From the NCBI GenBank assembly GCA_028554795.2, contig JAPYKE020000279.1, positions 124,001 to 188,000 on the forward strand: a stretch of 64,000 nucleotides of DNA. The letters are read 5' to 3'. Position 1 is the first letter of the stretch. The number at the start of each line of letters is the position of its first letter. The notes beneath the pieces were generated by a model. That model worked only from the letters and a program-made list of their open reading frames with translations. It was not told the DNA's origin and did not search any database. Of this stretch, positions 9,122 to 18,440 are shown one piece after another. Origin of the DNA: Sinohyriopsis cumingii. Its lineage: Eukaryota; Mollusca; Bivalvia; Unionida; Unionidae. The position numbers and the translations under genes are program-made.

Positions 9122-10038
9122 ATGTCCATGTGTTAAATGAGCATCAGTATTTACAAAGGGGAAATGCAATGTTCAAACCACGTCTACTAACCAATGCAAA
9201 CTTTTGACTGAGCAACATACATTCATCTTCTGAGTCACACCAACATTTACTAACCATCACGCCGCTTAAACTCACCAGCACCTAATCTCCACTTGAACAA
9301 CACATACTCACGAACATGCCGTTTTGGTTGCCCAAACCCAAACTTATTAATAAACGACAAAGCAATGGGATGCTAACACATACACACAACCATCCATGAA
9401 AGGGTAGAAATGATCATGCACACACATCAACAGAAGCAGCCATGAATAGCAGTACTGCTCATATACTGTATATAGAAACATATTTAATTACTATCGTACA
9501 TCTAGTGAAAGGAAAGAAATATGTAAGAGTGCTTTCATATATATACAAAGTTACTAATATATCTCTAAAGGGTAAGATTATCCATTCACTATGCACACAA
9601 ACTTGCTACCACACTAAAGGCAACGGGCATTCATACACAAAACACATATAGTTATATCCTGATTTGAGTGGGACGTCGTTTAGGCCACCAAGTTAATAGT
9701 AATCCCTACGCATTATTTGTCCTACATAAAACCCACCTTGGATAAGAAAAGAACATATTTAGAAGGAACTGACCTTGCCGTTCTGAAGTATTGGTTGCAT
9801 CAAAATCAATGAAAGATATCCAGTATTCGACAGCAGTGTCTTGGTATTTAATCGGAACTATACAGTATTGTGCTGACATGCTATTACACCGAATGCATAC
9901 AGACATACATAATGATTGTAGAGAATTATGTCACCAACAGAAAACGTAGTACTTAAACAAATGACCCCAAACTTAGATAATCTGATTATAAGAGGTAATT
10001 CTGGAGTTGTTTAATACATTTCGAGTATCCATAGTCGA
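9122..10038. repeat. Direct repeat A, left flank of the Gypsy fossil, unit 1
   Basis: This 917-bp segment begins ATGTCCATGTG and ends CCATAGTCGA. It matches 13755-14673 with about ten substitutions and a two-base length difference near 9451, roughly 1% divergence. It is not an LTR: it lacks TG...CA ends, and the real LTR lies inside the A/A' pair. Left of it the sequence is unrelated to that left of A'. A small open frame (9706-9906, minus) is present in both copies. Confidence 0.95.
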
Positions 10039-12773
10039 CTCCATGGACTGCTTGAGGGCCGAATGAGGCCTTGCTCTAGCATTTCATCCAATATTGCTTT
10101 TACCTCTTTCCGTTGCGCGAAAGGTATTCTATATGGCCGTTGTTTAATTGGTGTCTCCGAAGTTGTCTTTATACTGTGAGTTAAGATGTTTGTTCGACCA
10201 GGCCTAGTTGTTAGAACATCCTGAAATTCATTGCAAAGATTTCTAATATCCTCTCGTTGGTCTTTTGTCAAGTTTACCCCCAGCTTAACGCCAGCATCAC
10301 CTTCACCTGCTCTTGGAGGAAAGTCAATATCCACACCATCGTTCTCGTCTGCCTTCGTCGCCAGCAGCACAGCACGCTTGTATCCACGCAGCAAGTTTAT
10401 ATGATAGGTAACTGTACCGCGCCTACCGGGTACAGATACCTGGTAGTTAACATCGTTTACCTTCCGGACCACACGATAAGGTCCCTGCCATTGTGCCTTC
10501 ATCTTGGACGAACTTGATGGCAAGAGAATGAGGACTTCATCTCCAGGACTGAATTCTCGTGTTTTCGTGTGACGATCATACAGTGCCTTGATTTTCTTTT
10601 GGCGATCCAACAGATTATCTTTGACAAGAGCCCCGATGTCAGCCAACTTCTCACGCATTTTCACAACATTCTCCACAGTTGACTTCCTTACATCTTCCTC
10701 TCCTGTAAACAAGCCTTGTAAAATCTGCATTGGCCCCCTAACTGGCCAACCATACATCTCTAAGGGTGCAAATCCAGTTTCCTCATGTGGGACTTCGCGG
10801 TATGCAAACAACAAAAATGGCAACATCTCATCCCATTCATTCTTGTTGTCTATACAGAACTTCCGCAACATTGACTTCAAGGTCCCGTTAAAACGTTCTA
10901 CTTTTCCATTTGCTTGCGGGTGATACGGCGTTGTTGTAACTCCACGAATACCCACTAGTTCATACAGCTGTTTCAATAAGGTGCTAGTGAAGTTGGTCCC
11001 TTTGTCTGTTAATATGACCCTTGGAAAACCAACACGGCTAAACAGCTCAATCAGTGCTCTAGCTACATTAGTTGCCTCCATATCCTTCAAAGGAAAAGCT
11101 TCGGGATACCTCGTTGCATCATCAACAACCGTCAGAATGTATTTGCGTCCAGACTTCGTTCTAGATAACGGTCCAACAATATCCATTGCAATTTTTGAGA
11201 ACGGTTCTGTTATCACCGGTGGGCATACCAGTGGTGCTTTCTCACCTGCAGTCTGTTTTGCTGTCATCTGGCATTCATGACACGATGTACAATATCTTTT
11301 TACATCGGAAAACATTCCAGGCCAAAAGAACGATTGGAGAATCCTCTCTTTTGTTTTCTCCAAACCCAGGTGACCTGCAAGGGGTCGATCATGTGCCAGC
11401 TCCATTACCATTTTCCGTAATCCTGCTGGTACAACTATTTGCTCCCCTCCATGTGAACCATCACCAGATTGCCATTTCCGTCGCAAAATATCATTCTCCC
11501 AGAAGAATGCCATTGGCTCCTCCTCAGCCTCTTCACGAGTAGCAAAGGACTTCTCTCTAATACTTTGCAGTGAAATATCCGCAATCTGTAGTTTCGACAA
11601 CATGTCCGCATTCATTGCTGAAAGTTCGTCAACTTCAATGTCATCACGCTGATCAGGATCTTCTGTCTCGATGCTGTTGTTGACAAAGTCATTCTTACCC
11701 TCATGCTCACATTGATCAGTATTTTCCACAGCCCTCTCATCGTCGAGTCCTTTTAACATCGACCTCGTAACAACAAATGACCCTTTCTTGCTAAGTATAT
11801 CCATCCCCAATAGGGCTTCAGCGGCTAGATTTGAAACAAGACCCACTTGCGCTGGTCCCTTATAATATGTAGTGTCGATATTTACCACAGCCAACTGTGC
11901 GGTAAATGGCTGACCCACTGCTGTGTATAACTTAACCTTGTGCCCCTCCAGCTTGCAACTCTCATCAACAAGATCTTCTCTTATCAAGGCCATATCTGAT
12001 CCAGTGTCCTTCACAAACATGATCTCGCGCCCATTCACACATCCTGTTTCTGAAATAAACTTTTCACCAATTGTTGGCTTAACAAAACAAGTTGCCGGAT
12101 TGCCACGATATTTCATGTCATCTGTTGGACAATACCTTGCAATATGTCCCCATTGTTTGCATCGATAACATTGCCTATTCTTCTGCTTGGACTGGTCTTT
12201 TATCGATGTTAGTTTTGCTTGCTGCTGTAAGTTCTGACAATTCATCTTGTTACTATTTACATTTATATTTTGATGAAACTTAATCCGCTGCCCTTGCTGT
12301 TGTAAATTTGTGGGAATATAATCTTCCGCGGCCTCTACGACTGGACTAGAGCCCTTGTTCCTCCTAATCCACTGTGCTTGATCTTGTGGCAAGGCTTTCA
12401 AGAAAAATTCCTCACGAAGACAAATAACTGGGTCATGATCTTCCAAGAAACGCTTTATGTGCTGATCAATCCTGGCCATCAGACCACGATACGTCTCAGT
12501 GCTTTCCTTCTTCATGCTCAACAGTGCCGTGAAATGTTCATGCGGTCTCTTTCCAAAACGATCAATCAGTCCTTTCCTGAGTTCCAGGTAATCACCACAA
12601 GCTTGAGTTGCAACATATCTAGCCTCCCCTGTCAACAGAGTTCTTAGCTGTAATACTTTCAACTCGTCAGACCAATTGGCATGTTTTGCAATTGATTCAA
12701 ACTCTGCCAGGAAAGTCACAATATCCTCTCCTCGTTCATGGTCATATGCATGTAGCTTTACTTTTAATGGCAT
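10011..12773 (-). CDS. Gypsy fossil Gag-protease-integrase-partial RT frame, unit 1
   Basis: This is a 920-codon frame. Residues 1-150 form a capsid-like region; the stretch FFLKALPQDQAQWIRR (123-138) followed by a Glu/Asp-rich helix closely resembles the vertebrate SCAN domain, which is known to descend from Gmr1-like Gag. A C-x2-C-x4-H-x4-C knuckle lies at 202-215. The aspartic protease has DTGSD (256-260) and LLGMDIL (321-327). The integrase has a His-Cys zinc region (about 461-501), a catalytic triad D531, D590, E626 with the 35-residue spacing between the last two, and a GPY/F-type module (WQGPYRVV, 762-769). Residues 851-912 match the start of a reverse transcriptase. The final codons are read from flank A and are not part of the element. 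Confidence 0.92.
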   Translation of the reverse strand: MPLKVKLHAYDHERGEDIVTFLAEFESIAKHANWSDELKVLQLRTLLTGEARYVATQACGDYLELRKGLIDRFGKRPHEHFTALLSMKKESTETYRGLMARIDQHIKRFLEDHDPVICLREEFFLKALPQDQAQWIRRNKGSSPVVEAAEDYIPTNLQQQGQRIKFHQNINVNSNKMNCQNLQQQAKLTSIKDQSKQKNRQCYRCKQWGHIARYCPTDDMKYRGNPATCFVKPTIGEKFISETGCVNGREIMFVKDTGSDMALIREDLVDESCKLEGHKVKLYTAVGQPFTAQLAVVNIDTTYYKGPAQVGLVSNLAAEALLGMDILSKKGSFVVTRSMLKGLDDERAVENTDQCEHEGKNDFVNNSIETEDPDQRDDIEVDELSAMNADMLSKLQIADISLQSIREKSFATREEAEEEPMAFFWENDILRRKWQSGDGSHGGEQIVVPAGLRKMVMELAHDRPLAGHLGLEKTKERILQSFFWPGMFSDVKRYCTSCHECQMTAKQTAGEKAPLVCPPVITEPFSKIAMDIVGPLSRTKSGRKYILTVVDDATRYPEAFPLKDMEATNVARALIELFSRVGFPRVILTDKGTNFTSTLLKQLYELVGIRGVTTTPYHPQANGKVERFNGTLKSMLRKFCIDNKNEWDEMLPFLLFAYREVPHEETGFAPLEMYGWPVRGPMQILQGLFTGEEDVRKSTVENVVKMREKLADIGALVKDNLLDRQKKIKALYDRHTKTREFSPGDEVLILLPSSSSKMKAQWQGPYRVVRKVNDVNYQVSVPGRRGTVTYHINLLRGYKRAVLLATKADENDGVDIDFPPRAGEGDAGVKLGVNLTKDQREDIRNLCNEFQDVLTTRPGRTNILTHSIKTTSETPIKQRPYRIPFAQRKEVKAILDEMLEQGLIRPSSSPWSRLWILEMY

Positions 12774-12782
12774 TGAAGATGT

Positions 12783-13106
12783 TTATTCAGTCGTGTTTTC
12801 TTGACGTTTTACTTTTTCTAACTCAATTTCCAAACGCTTCATTTCTAATCTTAATTTCTTTCTTTCCGTTTCCCATTCAAACTCCTGTCTTAATTCAAAT
12901 TCTCTTTCATTTTTCTTTGCGCTAGTTTTTCGCTTTGTTTCCTTGGGTGGTTGCATGTGCTCAAGGTTAAGTTCCTCTTCATACTCCATAACTTCATTAT
13001 CTGTAAATTCCATCAAATTCTGTGCTGCCGCTTTTCTTCGTGGTCGTCCTGAAGCAACCGTGGCTCCCTCAACTTCGACATCATCAGCAACCGACATAAT
13101 GACCAA
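12783..13106 (-). CDS. Gypsy fossil Gag N-terminal coiled-coil frame, unit 1
   Basis: This 107-codon frame lies directly upstream of the main Gag frame. Its first half is acidic with a basic patch (SGRPRRKAAAQ). Its second half is a highly charged Glu/Lys/Arg/Leu helix with heptad-like spacing (RLEMKRLEIELEKVK), as often found before the SCAN-like capsid in Gmr1-like elements. It has no enzymatic motif. Confidence 0.75.
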   Translation of the reverse strand: MVIMSVADDVEVEGATVASGRPRRKAAAQNLMEFTDNEVMEYEEELNLEHMQPPKETKRKTSAKKNEREFELRQEFEWETERKKLRLEMKRLEIELEKVKRQENTTE

Positions 13107-13393
13107 CTATATGTACGTACTGTAAGTTCTATCACTGTATTCACAGCCACTGGACTAGCTTTAATTATCTACGAGTTTCTGGGCTTACACGTGTACACTC
13201 GTTACAGTGATACACACTTTGCACTTAGCAATTAACAACTGTACGTTATACACACAGTACAACCAGTCACTGCTAATATCACAGATTCACTGAATTCACA
13301 GCTTTCAGAATTGTCAAACACAATTCCAACGTATTGAAAAAAATTCCAAATAATTCACACAGGATTTTGGAATCCGTACCGCTGCCACCAAAA

Positions 13394-13754
13394 TGTTACA
13401 TTCGGGTTCAAAGGACACACAAACACCAAGTAAGGGTCCTACAACTTTATGTAAAATAAAGCTAAAATCTTAAAAAATAAACTAGAAAAAAAGTGTTCAT
13501 TACAGTACCAAGCCCAGCTAAAAACTGCTTGCTCTATCACTCTGCTCTTGTTTTAGTAAGGGTTAGACACATGGAATTCTAATTAAATTAACATTTGTGC
13601 CTTATCCAGGCCCAGATAGCCATGGGAAGATAAACAACAGCACTGAACCTGTTGACAGTCTCTGGTATCAAATATCCAGAATGCTGGGAATAATGTTCTG
13701 CTGTCACTACTAACAATTAGATTCTGCTAGAATATGATACAGGCCCTTATAACA
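13394..13754 (-). repeat. Single LTR of the Gypsy fossil, unit 1
   Basis: This 361-bp segment has perfect five-base inverted ends (TGTTA...TAACA), so it starts TG and ends CA as LTRs do. Its inner end abuts the primer-binding-like site after a three-base spacer. Its outer end abuts flank A'. No second copy of it is found anywhere in the unit. Confidence 0.88.
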
Positions 13755-14673
13755 ATGTCCATGTGTTAAATGAGCATCAGTATTTACAAAGGGGAAATGC
13801 AATGTTCAAACCACGTCTACTAACCAACGCAAACTTTTGACTGAGCAACATACATTCATCTTCTGAGTCACACCAACATTTACTAACCATCACGCCGCTT
13901 AAACTCACCAGCACCTAATCTCCACTTGAACAACACATACTCACGAACATGCCGTTTTGGTTGCCCAAACCCAAACTTATTAATAAACGACAAAGCAATG
14001 GGATGCTAACACATACACACAACCATCCATGAAAGGGTAGAAATGATCATGCACACACATCAACAGAAGCAGCCATGAATAGTGTTGTACTGCTCATATA
14101 CTGTATATAGAAACATATTTAATTACTATCGTACATCTAGTGAAAGGAAAGAAATATGTAGGAGTGCTTTCATATATATACAAAGTTACTAATATATCTC
14201 TAAAGGGTAAGATTATCCATTCACTATGCACACAAACTTGCTACCACACTAAAGGCAACGGGCACTCATACACAAAACACATATAGTTATATCCTGATTT
14301 GAGTGGGACGTCGTTTAGGCCACCAAGTTAATAGTAATTCCTACGCATTATTTGTCCTACATAAAACCCACCTTAGATAAGAAAAGAACATATTTAGAAG
14401 GAACTGACATGGCCGTTCTGAAGTATTGGTTGCAGCAAAATCAATGAAAGATATCCAGTATTCGACAGCAGTGTCTTGGTATTTAATCGGAACTATACAG
14501 TATTGTGCTGACATGCTATTACACCGAATGCATACAGACATACATAATGATTGTAGAGAATTATGTCACCAACAGAAAACGTAGTACTTAAACAAATGAC
14601 CCCAAACTTAGATAATCTGATTGTAAGAGGTAATTCTGGAGTTGTTTAATACATTTCGAGTATCCATAGTCGA
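13755..14673. repeat. Direct repeat A', right flank of the Gypsy fossil, unit 1
   Basis: This 919-bp partner of repeat A starts immediately outside the LTR and ends CCATAGTCGA, after which the sequence continues into the spacer (TTAGAGAACAATG). Repeat A instead continues into the Gypsy element at the equivalent point. The A' copies looked the same in all four full units. Confidence 0.95.
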
Positions 14674-14738
14674 TTAGAGAACAATGATATGTAGAAAATG
14701 GCAATTTTCTTTAGCACAGCATCAACGAATTTTGTAAA

Positions 14739-14760
14739 CATGCCCAAAGATCGGGGCATG
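14739..14760. other. Hairpin across the unit 1/2 boundary used here
   Basis: CATGCCC and GGGCATG form a perfect seven-base stem around an eight-base loop, at the right end of the 70-bp spacer that follows A'. Its role is unknown. It resembles neither an LTR end nor a known transposon terminus. Confidence 0.7.
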
Positions 14761-15099
14761 CTGATTGGTTTTAGTTTTGCGACTCAACTGCCTGTCCCCA
14801 TTCTCGCTTGGACAGCTAATAGCTGCTTAATCATCGTACCTCTCCTGCGCTTTTAAAGATACTGTATGAATAGCATGGTGGTATAGTTTATGTGTGCAGT
14901 TAGCTTTCATGGAAATCGCATGTAAGATACAAATGACGTTTCATACGCAATGCCAGCATCATTGGTAACAAAGTTGTAATAAAAACATAGCCATAAAATA
15001 AAAGATACAAGTCCTCTGTCTCCCCAGGATTCTTATGATCGTGGTGAATCATGTGTTACCTCTCTTTCTACATCATTCTCTCTCAATCACTCTCTCACA

Positions 15100-15103
<4 letters not shown>

Positions 15104-15130
<27 letters not shown>
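15104..15130. repeat. (CT)n microsatellite, unit 2
   Basis: The run is 27 bases, as in unit 1. Confidence 0.97.
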
Positions 15131-15382
15131 CTTGTATATCATGGAAATTGGTCCCGAAGCTCGAGATGATTAATGAAAATGAAGATCGTTGCCAAACGGT
15201 CAGTTTAACTATTTCGATGTCAAACGGCAATCAGTTCCAAAGTAGAACCGTAAGAAAATAATTGTCACAGATAATAAGAACCAACATTTTTTGACATTGT
15301 TGCTAGTTTCATGGCGCATTTGCCTGAATTAAGCTGTCCATTTCTTCTATGATTCATCAGAATTGTCTCGATCCTTGTTATG

Positions 15383-16187
15383 CTTGCCAATGCGAAAACT
15401 CATTGTCTAGGAGAATGTCCTGCCAACTTATCCTCTGTGTTTTCTTCATGCAGCCAATGTGAAAATAGTTCAGCTTTTTGGCATGACGTCTGTATACCAT
15501 TCGAATTTATCGTGCATACAGCAGGGTCGGCATTACAATAGCTTTGTTGACATTTAGGCTTGTTTGCAGATTGATCCCTATGCGCTCTTCTAATTTGCTT
15601 ATAGTCTGCCAAAGACCACATTTACTTGAGCCGTTTCGGTGTTGCTTTCATCATAGATGTGAATTGCACCTGACAGTGTACTGCTGAGTTAGTTGAACTT
15701 ATCCACTACCTCGAGAGTTTAGCCATTTTACTGTGATGGTAGGTTCTACATAAGGCTTTCCTGTTGTAGGTTGGTTTAGCACCAATGTCCTACTTATACT
15801 GATTGTGAGAGCAACACTGTTTCAAGCTGAAGCGAATTAGTCTATACAAATATTGGTCCCAAGCCCGAGTCGTTCTGGAGGTTGGCCAGGATTTTTTTTT
15901 AGGGTGGCAAAACTTATCAGAAGGTGGAAATGGAGTCGTGAGACTCAGAAAGAATATATTGTAGGGTCGGGGCCAAAAGAGGTTGGTAACCATTGCCATA
16001 CATATTTTTGCATAACAGACACAGATTTGGGATTCAAGAACAGTCACTGTCTTTAACATTTTGCCTTTAGTCTCCTCCAACTGAATGGAATGCCATCAAT
16101 TCGGTACCTGATATCAACCCTTTTGTCACAGCCACGGTAAGCACCAGTAAGCATAACAGCGAACATCATACTGAAGAGGGGCTTCTT
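15383..16187 (-). pseudogene. Decayed RTE-like LINE RT fragment, unit 2
   Basis: This copy is the same as in unit 1, with no difference noticed. It is non-functional. Confidence 0.82.
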
Positions 16188-17238
16188 TGACTTCTTTGGC
16201 GACTGGATGGTTCTGATACATCATTTTAACTTCCTTCATTTACTGAATATCGCAACTACGAATTTTGTCTGGTTTAGTATCACGGAAATAAATTAATTTT
16301 CATTGTAATTATTAGCACTTTTTCACATTTTAGTAAAGGGCATGACGCAATTATTTGTCCTCCAAAAGATAAATTATGGACTAAAATTATCATCTGTCTT
16401 CACCAAAGGTATATTATTCAGTTCGTACATTAAATAGGGTCTTCTTCTATGTTTATGCTGCAGCTCCTTATCTTATTTGGCTGGATGTTTTCATTTCTTC
16501 TAAAATAAATGACACACATGTAAAGCCTTGATGTAGTTTCAAACATTACCCACCAGCCCCACCTCCTTCCTCAAACAGCGTTCAGCTATCGGGTGTATTT
16601 CATCTGGATGTTGAAGGATGGAACTTTGCTTTTATGACGAGAAACCCTCTTGTTATAAAACTTTCCACCTACGTGTTTTATTAAAACCATTTCTATATTT
16701 CTTCAGATATCCTACCAAAGTTGTTATAAGCGACAACGACTACTTTCTATCTTTTGTAAGCACCTGTACTGCATGATAATCAGTTTAAATTATCTTCTTG
16801 ATACCAAATATTCTATATTGCTCATTTCTTATGAAAGTGGCCTTAAGTTCCAGGATCAGGTCAGTAAACAATATAAAGTAGCCATCTGGTCTAAATATTA
16901 TTTGCATTTTGGTAGATTTAGAACAATATTTAATATAGTACATATACATATTTTAACACAGCCGTATAGCAGTGTTGGAGACAAACCAAGATAAGGATAC
17001 ATATTCTCTCTCCAATATTGATGGGATTTGTACCTGCGCACAACGTTATGTGAAGATGCATCATTCAATCCTTGGCGACTTTAAAATGCCGACTACAAAT
17101 CTTCAGTAATTCATTGAAGACGGTATATAACATCATATACTAGAAAAGGGTGCGACGTCCTAATTACAATAATGTACATTAAGGCTAACCTCAAGTATAA
17201 AAAGGATTGATTGATTGATTGATTGTTTGTTTTTTAAC

Positions 17239-17270
17239 GGCGCATCAGCACTGTTAGGCTATTTAGCGCC
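17239..17270 (-). promoter_or_regulatory. LINE 3' hairpin, unit 2
   Basis: Both five-base stem arms are intact. Confidence 0.7.
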
Positions 17271-17486
17271 AAACAAAGTGTTATTTGTATAATCTTTTAA
17301 AACTTATTAAAGGTCCTATATCGACCAGCGATATAAAAGAACAAATGGTTGAAATTAAAAACGGTAAGATGGTAACGGTGCAAAATAAAGCTTCCCGATC
17401 AACGGGAAATGTAGAAAAGATGAATAAGTATTAAAATGGGACGGTATATATATTGCATAAAACTGCACAAGGTGATAGCATAAAAG

Positions 17487-18356
17487 TCAGAGTTTAGAGT
17501 AAATATTTACGGCTTTCAGGAACTCTATAATACGAGTGATGTTTACAGTATCAAAAAGTTCTTTCATGCCATGCACTTTGTAATAACGATCGCGCGTAGG
17601 TTGTAGGTCAAAGCACTCTATCATAAAGTGCTTGACAGTGAATGGTTCATTGCAAGAAACGCACTCTGGTGGGTCTTCACCTTTTAGTATGTGGGTGTGG
17701 GTGATAGAAGTATGACCAATTCGGATTCTTGCTATGACTATCTCCTCCCTACGAATGGTTCTGTAGGAAGGAGTCCATTCTCCTAGAGTTGGCTTGATTG
17801 CATGAAGTTTGTTATTCACGGCATCATTCCATGATGCCTGCCACTTCTGACGAAAGAACTTTCTGATACAAGGTTTAAAATCAGTATATGGTATTTTAAA
17901 ATCAGATGGTTCTTGAGTAAGGGCCATTTTAGCAGCGCGATCTGCTTTACCTTTAATGCCAATGTGGCTAGGTAACCAACAGTATATTATATTGTGGGAG
18001 ACACTCAGCTCGGCATCTTTGAAGAGTATGTTTTTTAATAATGGGTTCTCCAGTTTTCTATTGTGTAGTGACTGGAGTCCTGATAGCGAATCGGAGAATA
18101 TGATACTGTTTAAAATATGTTTCTTTTCTATATGTTGCAGAGCAAGGTCTATTGCTCTGATTTCGGCTGTAAAAATTGATGCTCCATTTGGTAAACGAAC
18201 TTGCGTTGTATGATTTCCACAAACAAAGGCTGCAGCAACCTTTTCCTCATCCTTTGATCCTTCAGTGTAAATTCTGGTGTAGTTTTTAAATTCGGTGAGG
18301 AGTTCATCGTAAGAGTTGTGGAAGATAGAAGGGTTTGTTTCGGATTTTTTTTCCAT
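17487..18356 (-). CDS. LINE ORF2 RNase H part, unit 2 (short motif)
   Basis: This 289-codon frame is the same as in unit 1, with the Asn-Glu pair absent from the GNEKAD motif. Confidence 0.9.
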   Translation of the reverse strand: MEKKSETNPSIFHNSYDELLTEFKNYTRIYTEGSKDEEKVAAAFVCGNHTTQVRLPNGASIFTAEIRAIDLALQHIEKKHILNSIIFSDSLSGLQSLHNRKLENPLLKNILFKDAELSVSHNIIYCWLPSHIGIKGKADRAAKMALTQEPSDFKIPYTDFKPCIRKFFRQKWQASWNDAVNNKLHAIKPTLGEWTPSYRTIRREEIVIARIRIGHTSITHTHILKGEDPPECVSCNEPFTVKHFMIECFDLQPTRDRYYKVHGMKELFDTVNITRIIEFLKAVNIYSKL

Positions 18357-18440
18357 CGTGTAGCGTAAAACGTACTTTTGGTTGTTTAATTAGCCAGGGT
18401 GGTGTTTCGGAGATGGATGTTTTTTGAATTTTAGAAAGAT

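Larger units (their letters stand above)
10039..13754 (-). mobile_element. Gmr1-like Ty3/Gypsy LTR retrotransposon fossil, unit 1
   Basis: This is an incomplete minus-strand LTR element. Parts in reading direction are one LTR (13394-13754), a primer-binding-like site (13374-13390, beginning TGGTGGCAGCGG), a coiled-coil Gag N-terminal frame, Gag with a zinc knuckle, protease, integrase and only the first part of reverse transcriptase. The RT core, RNase H and second LTR are not present, so the copy is broken and cannot move by itself. Integrase lying before RT is the arrangement that defines Gmr1-like Ty3/Gypsy elements. The element is bounded by direct repeats A and A'. With a single LTR its insertion cannot be dated by LTR comparison. 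The 1% difference between A and A' suggests a fairly young rearrangement. Confidence 0.93.
1..14743. repeat. Tandem array unit 1 (14,743 bp)
   Basis: This is the first full repeat of the array. The sequence starting at base 1 recurs at 14744, 29487, 44230 and 58982. The unit is a composite of an RTE-like LINE remnant, an I/Nimb-like LINE, a middle-repetitive block and a Gmr1-like Gypsy fossil between two copies of a 0.9-kb flank. Compared with unit 2, only one substitution was noticed by eye (near base 331, T here and C there). The start is set by the window edge and is not a natural boundary. Confidence 0.97.

Noticed and set aside
9122-10038. Repeats A and A' as the LTRs of the Gypsy element
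   Set aside because: They do not begin with TG or end with CA, they are about 0.9 kb of ordinary-looking DNA, and a clear 361-bp LTR with TGTTA...TAACA ends and an adjacent primer-binding-like site lies between them.
10257-12168. Plus-strand open frames of 60-118 codons across the Gypsy region
   Set aside because: All lie opposite the long Gag-protease-integrase frame and carry no motifs of their own.
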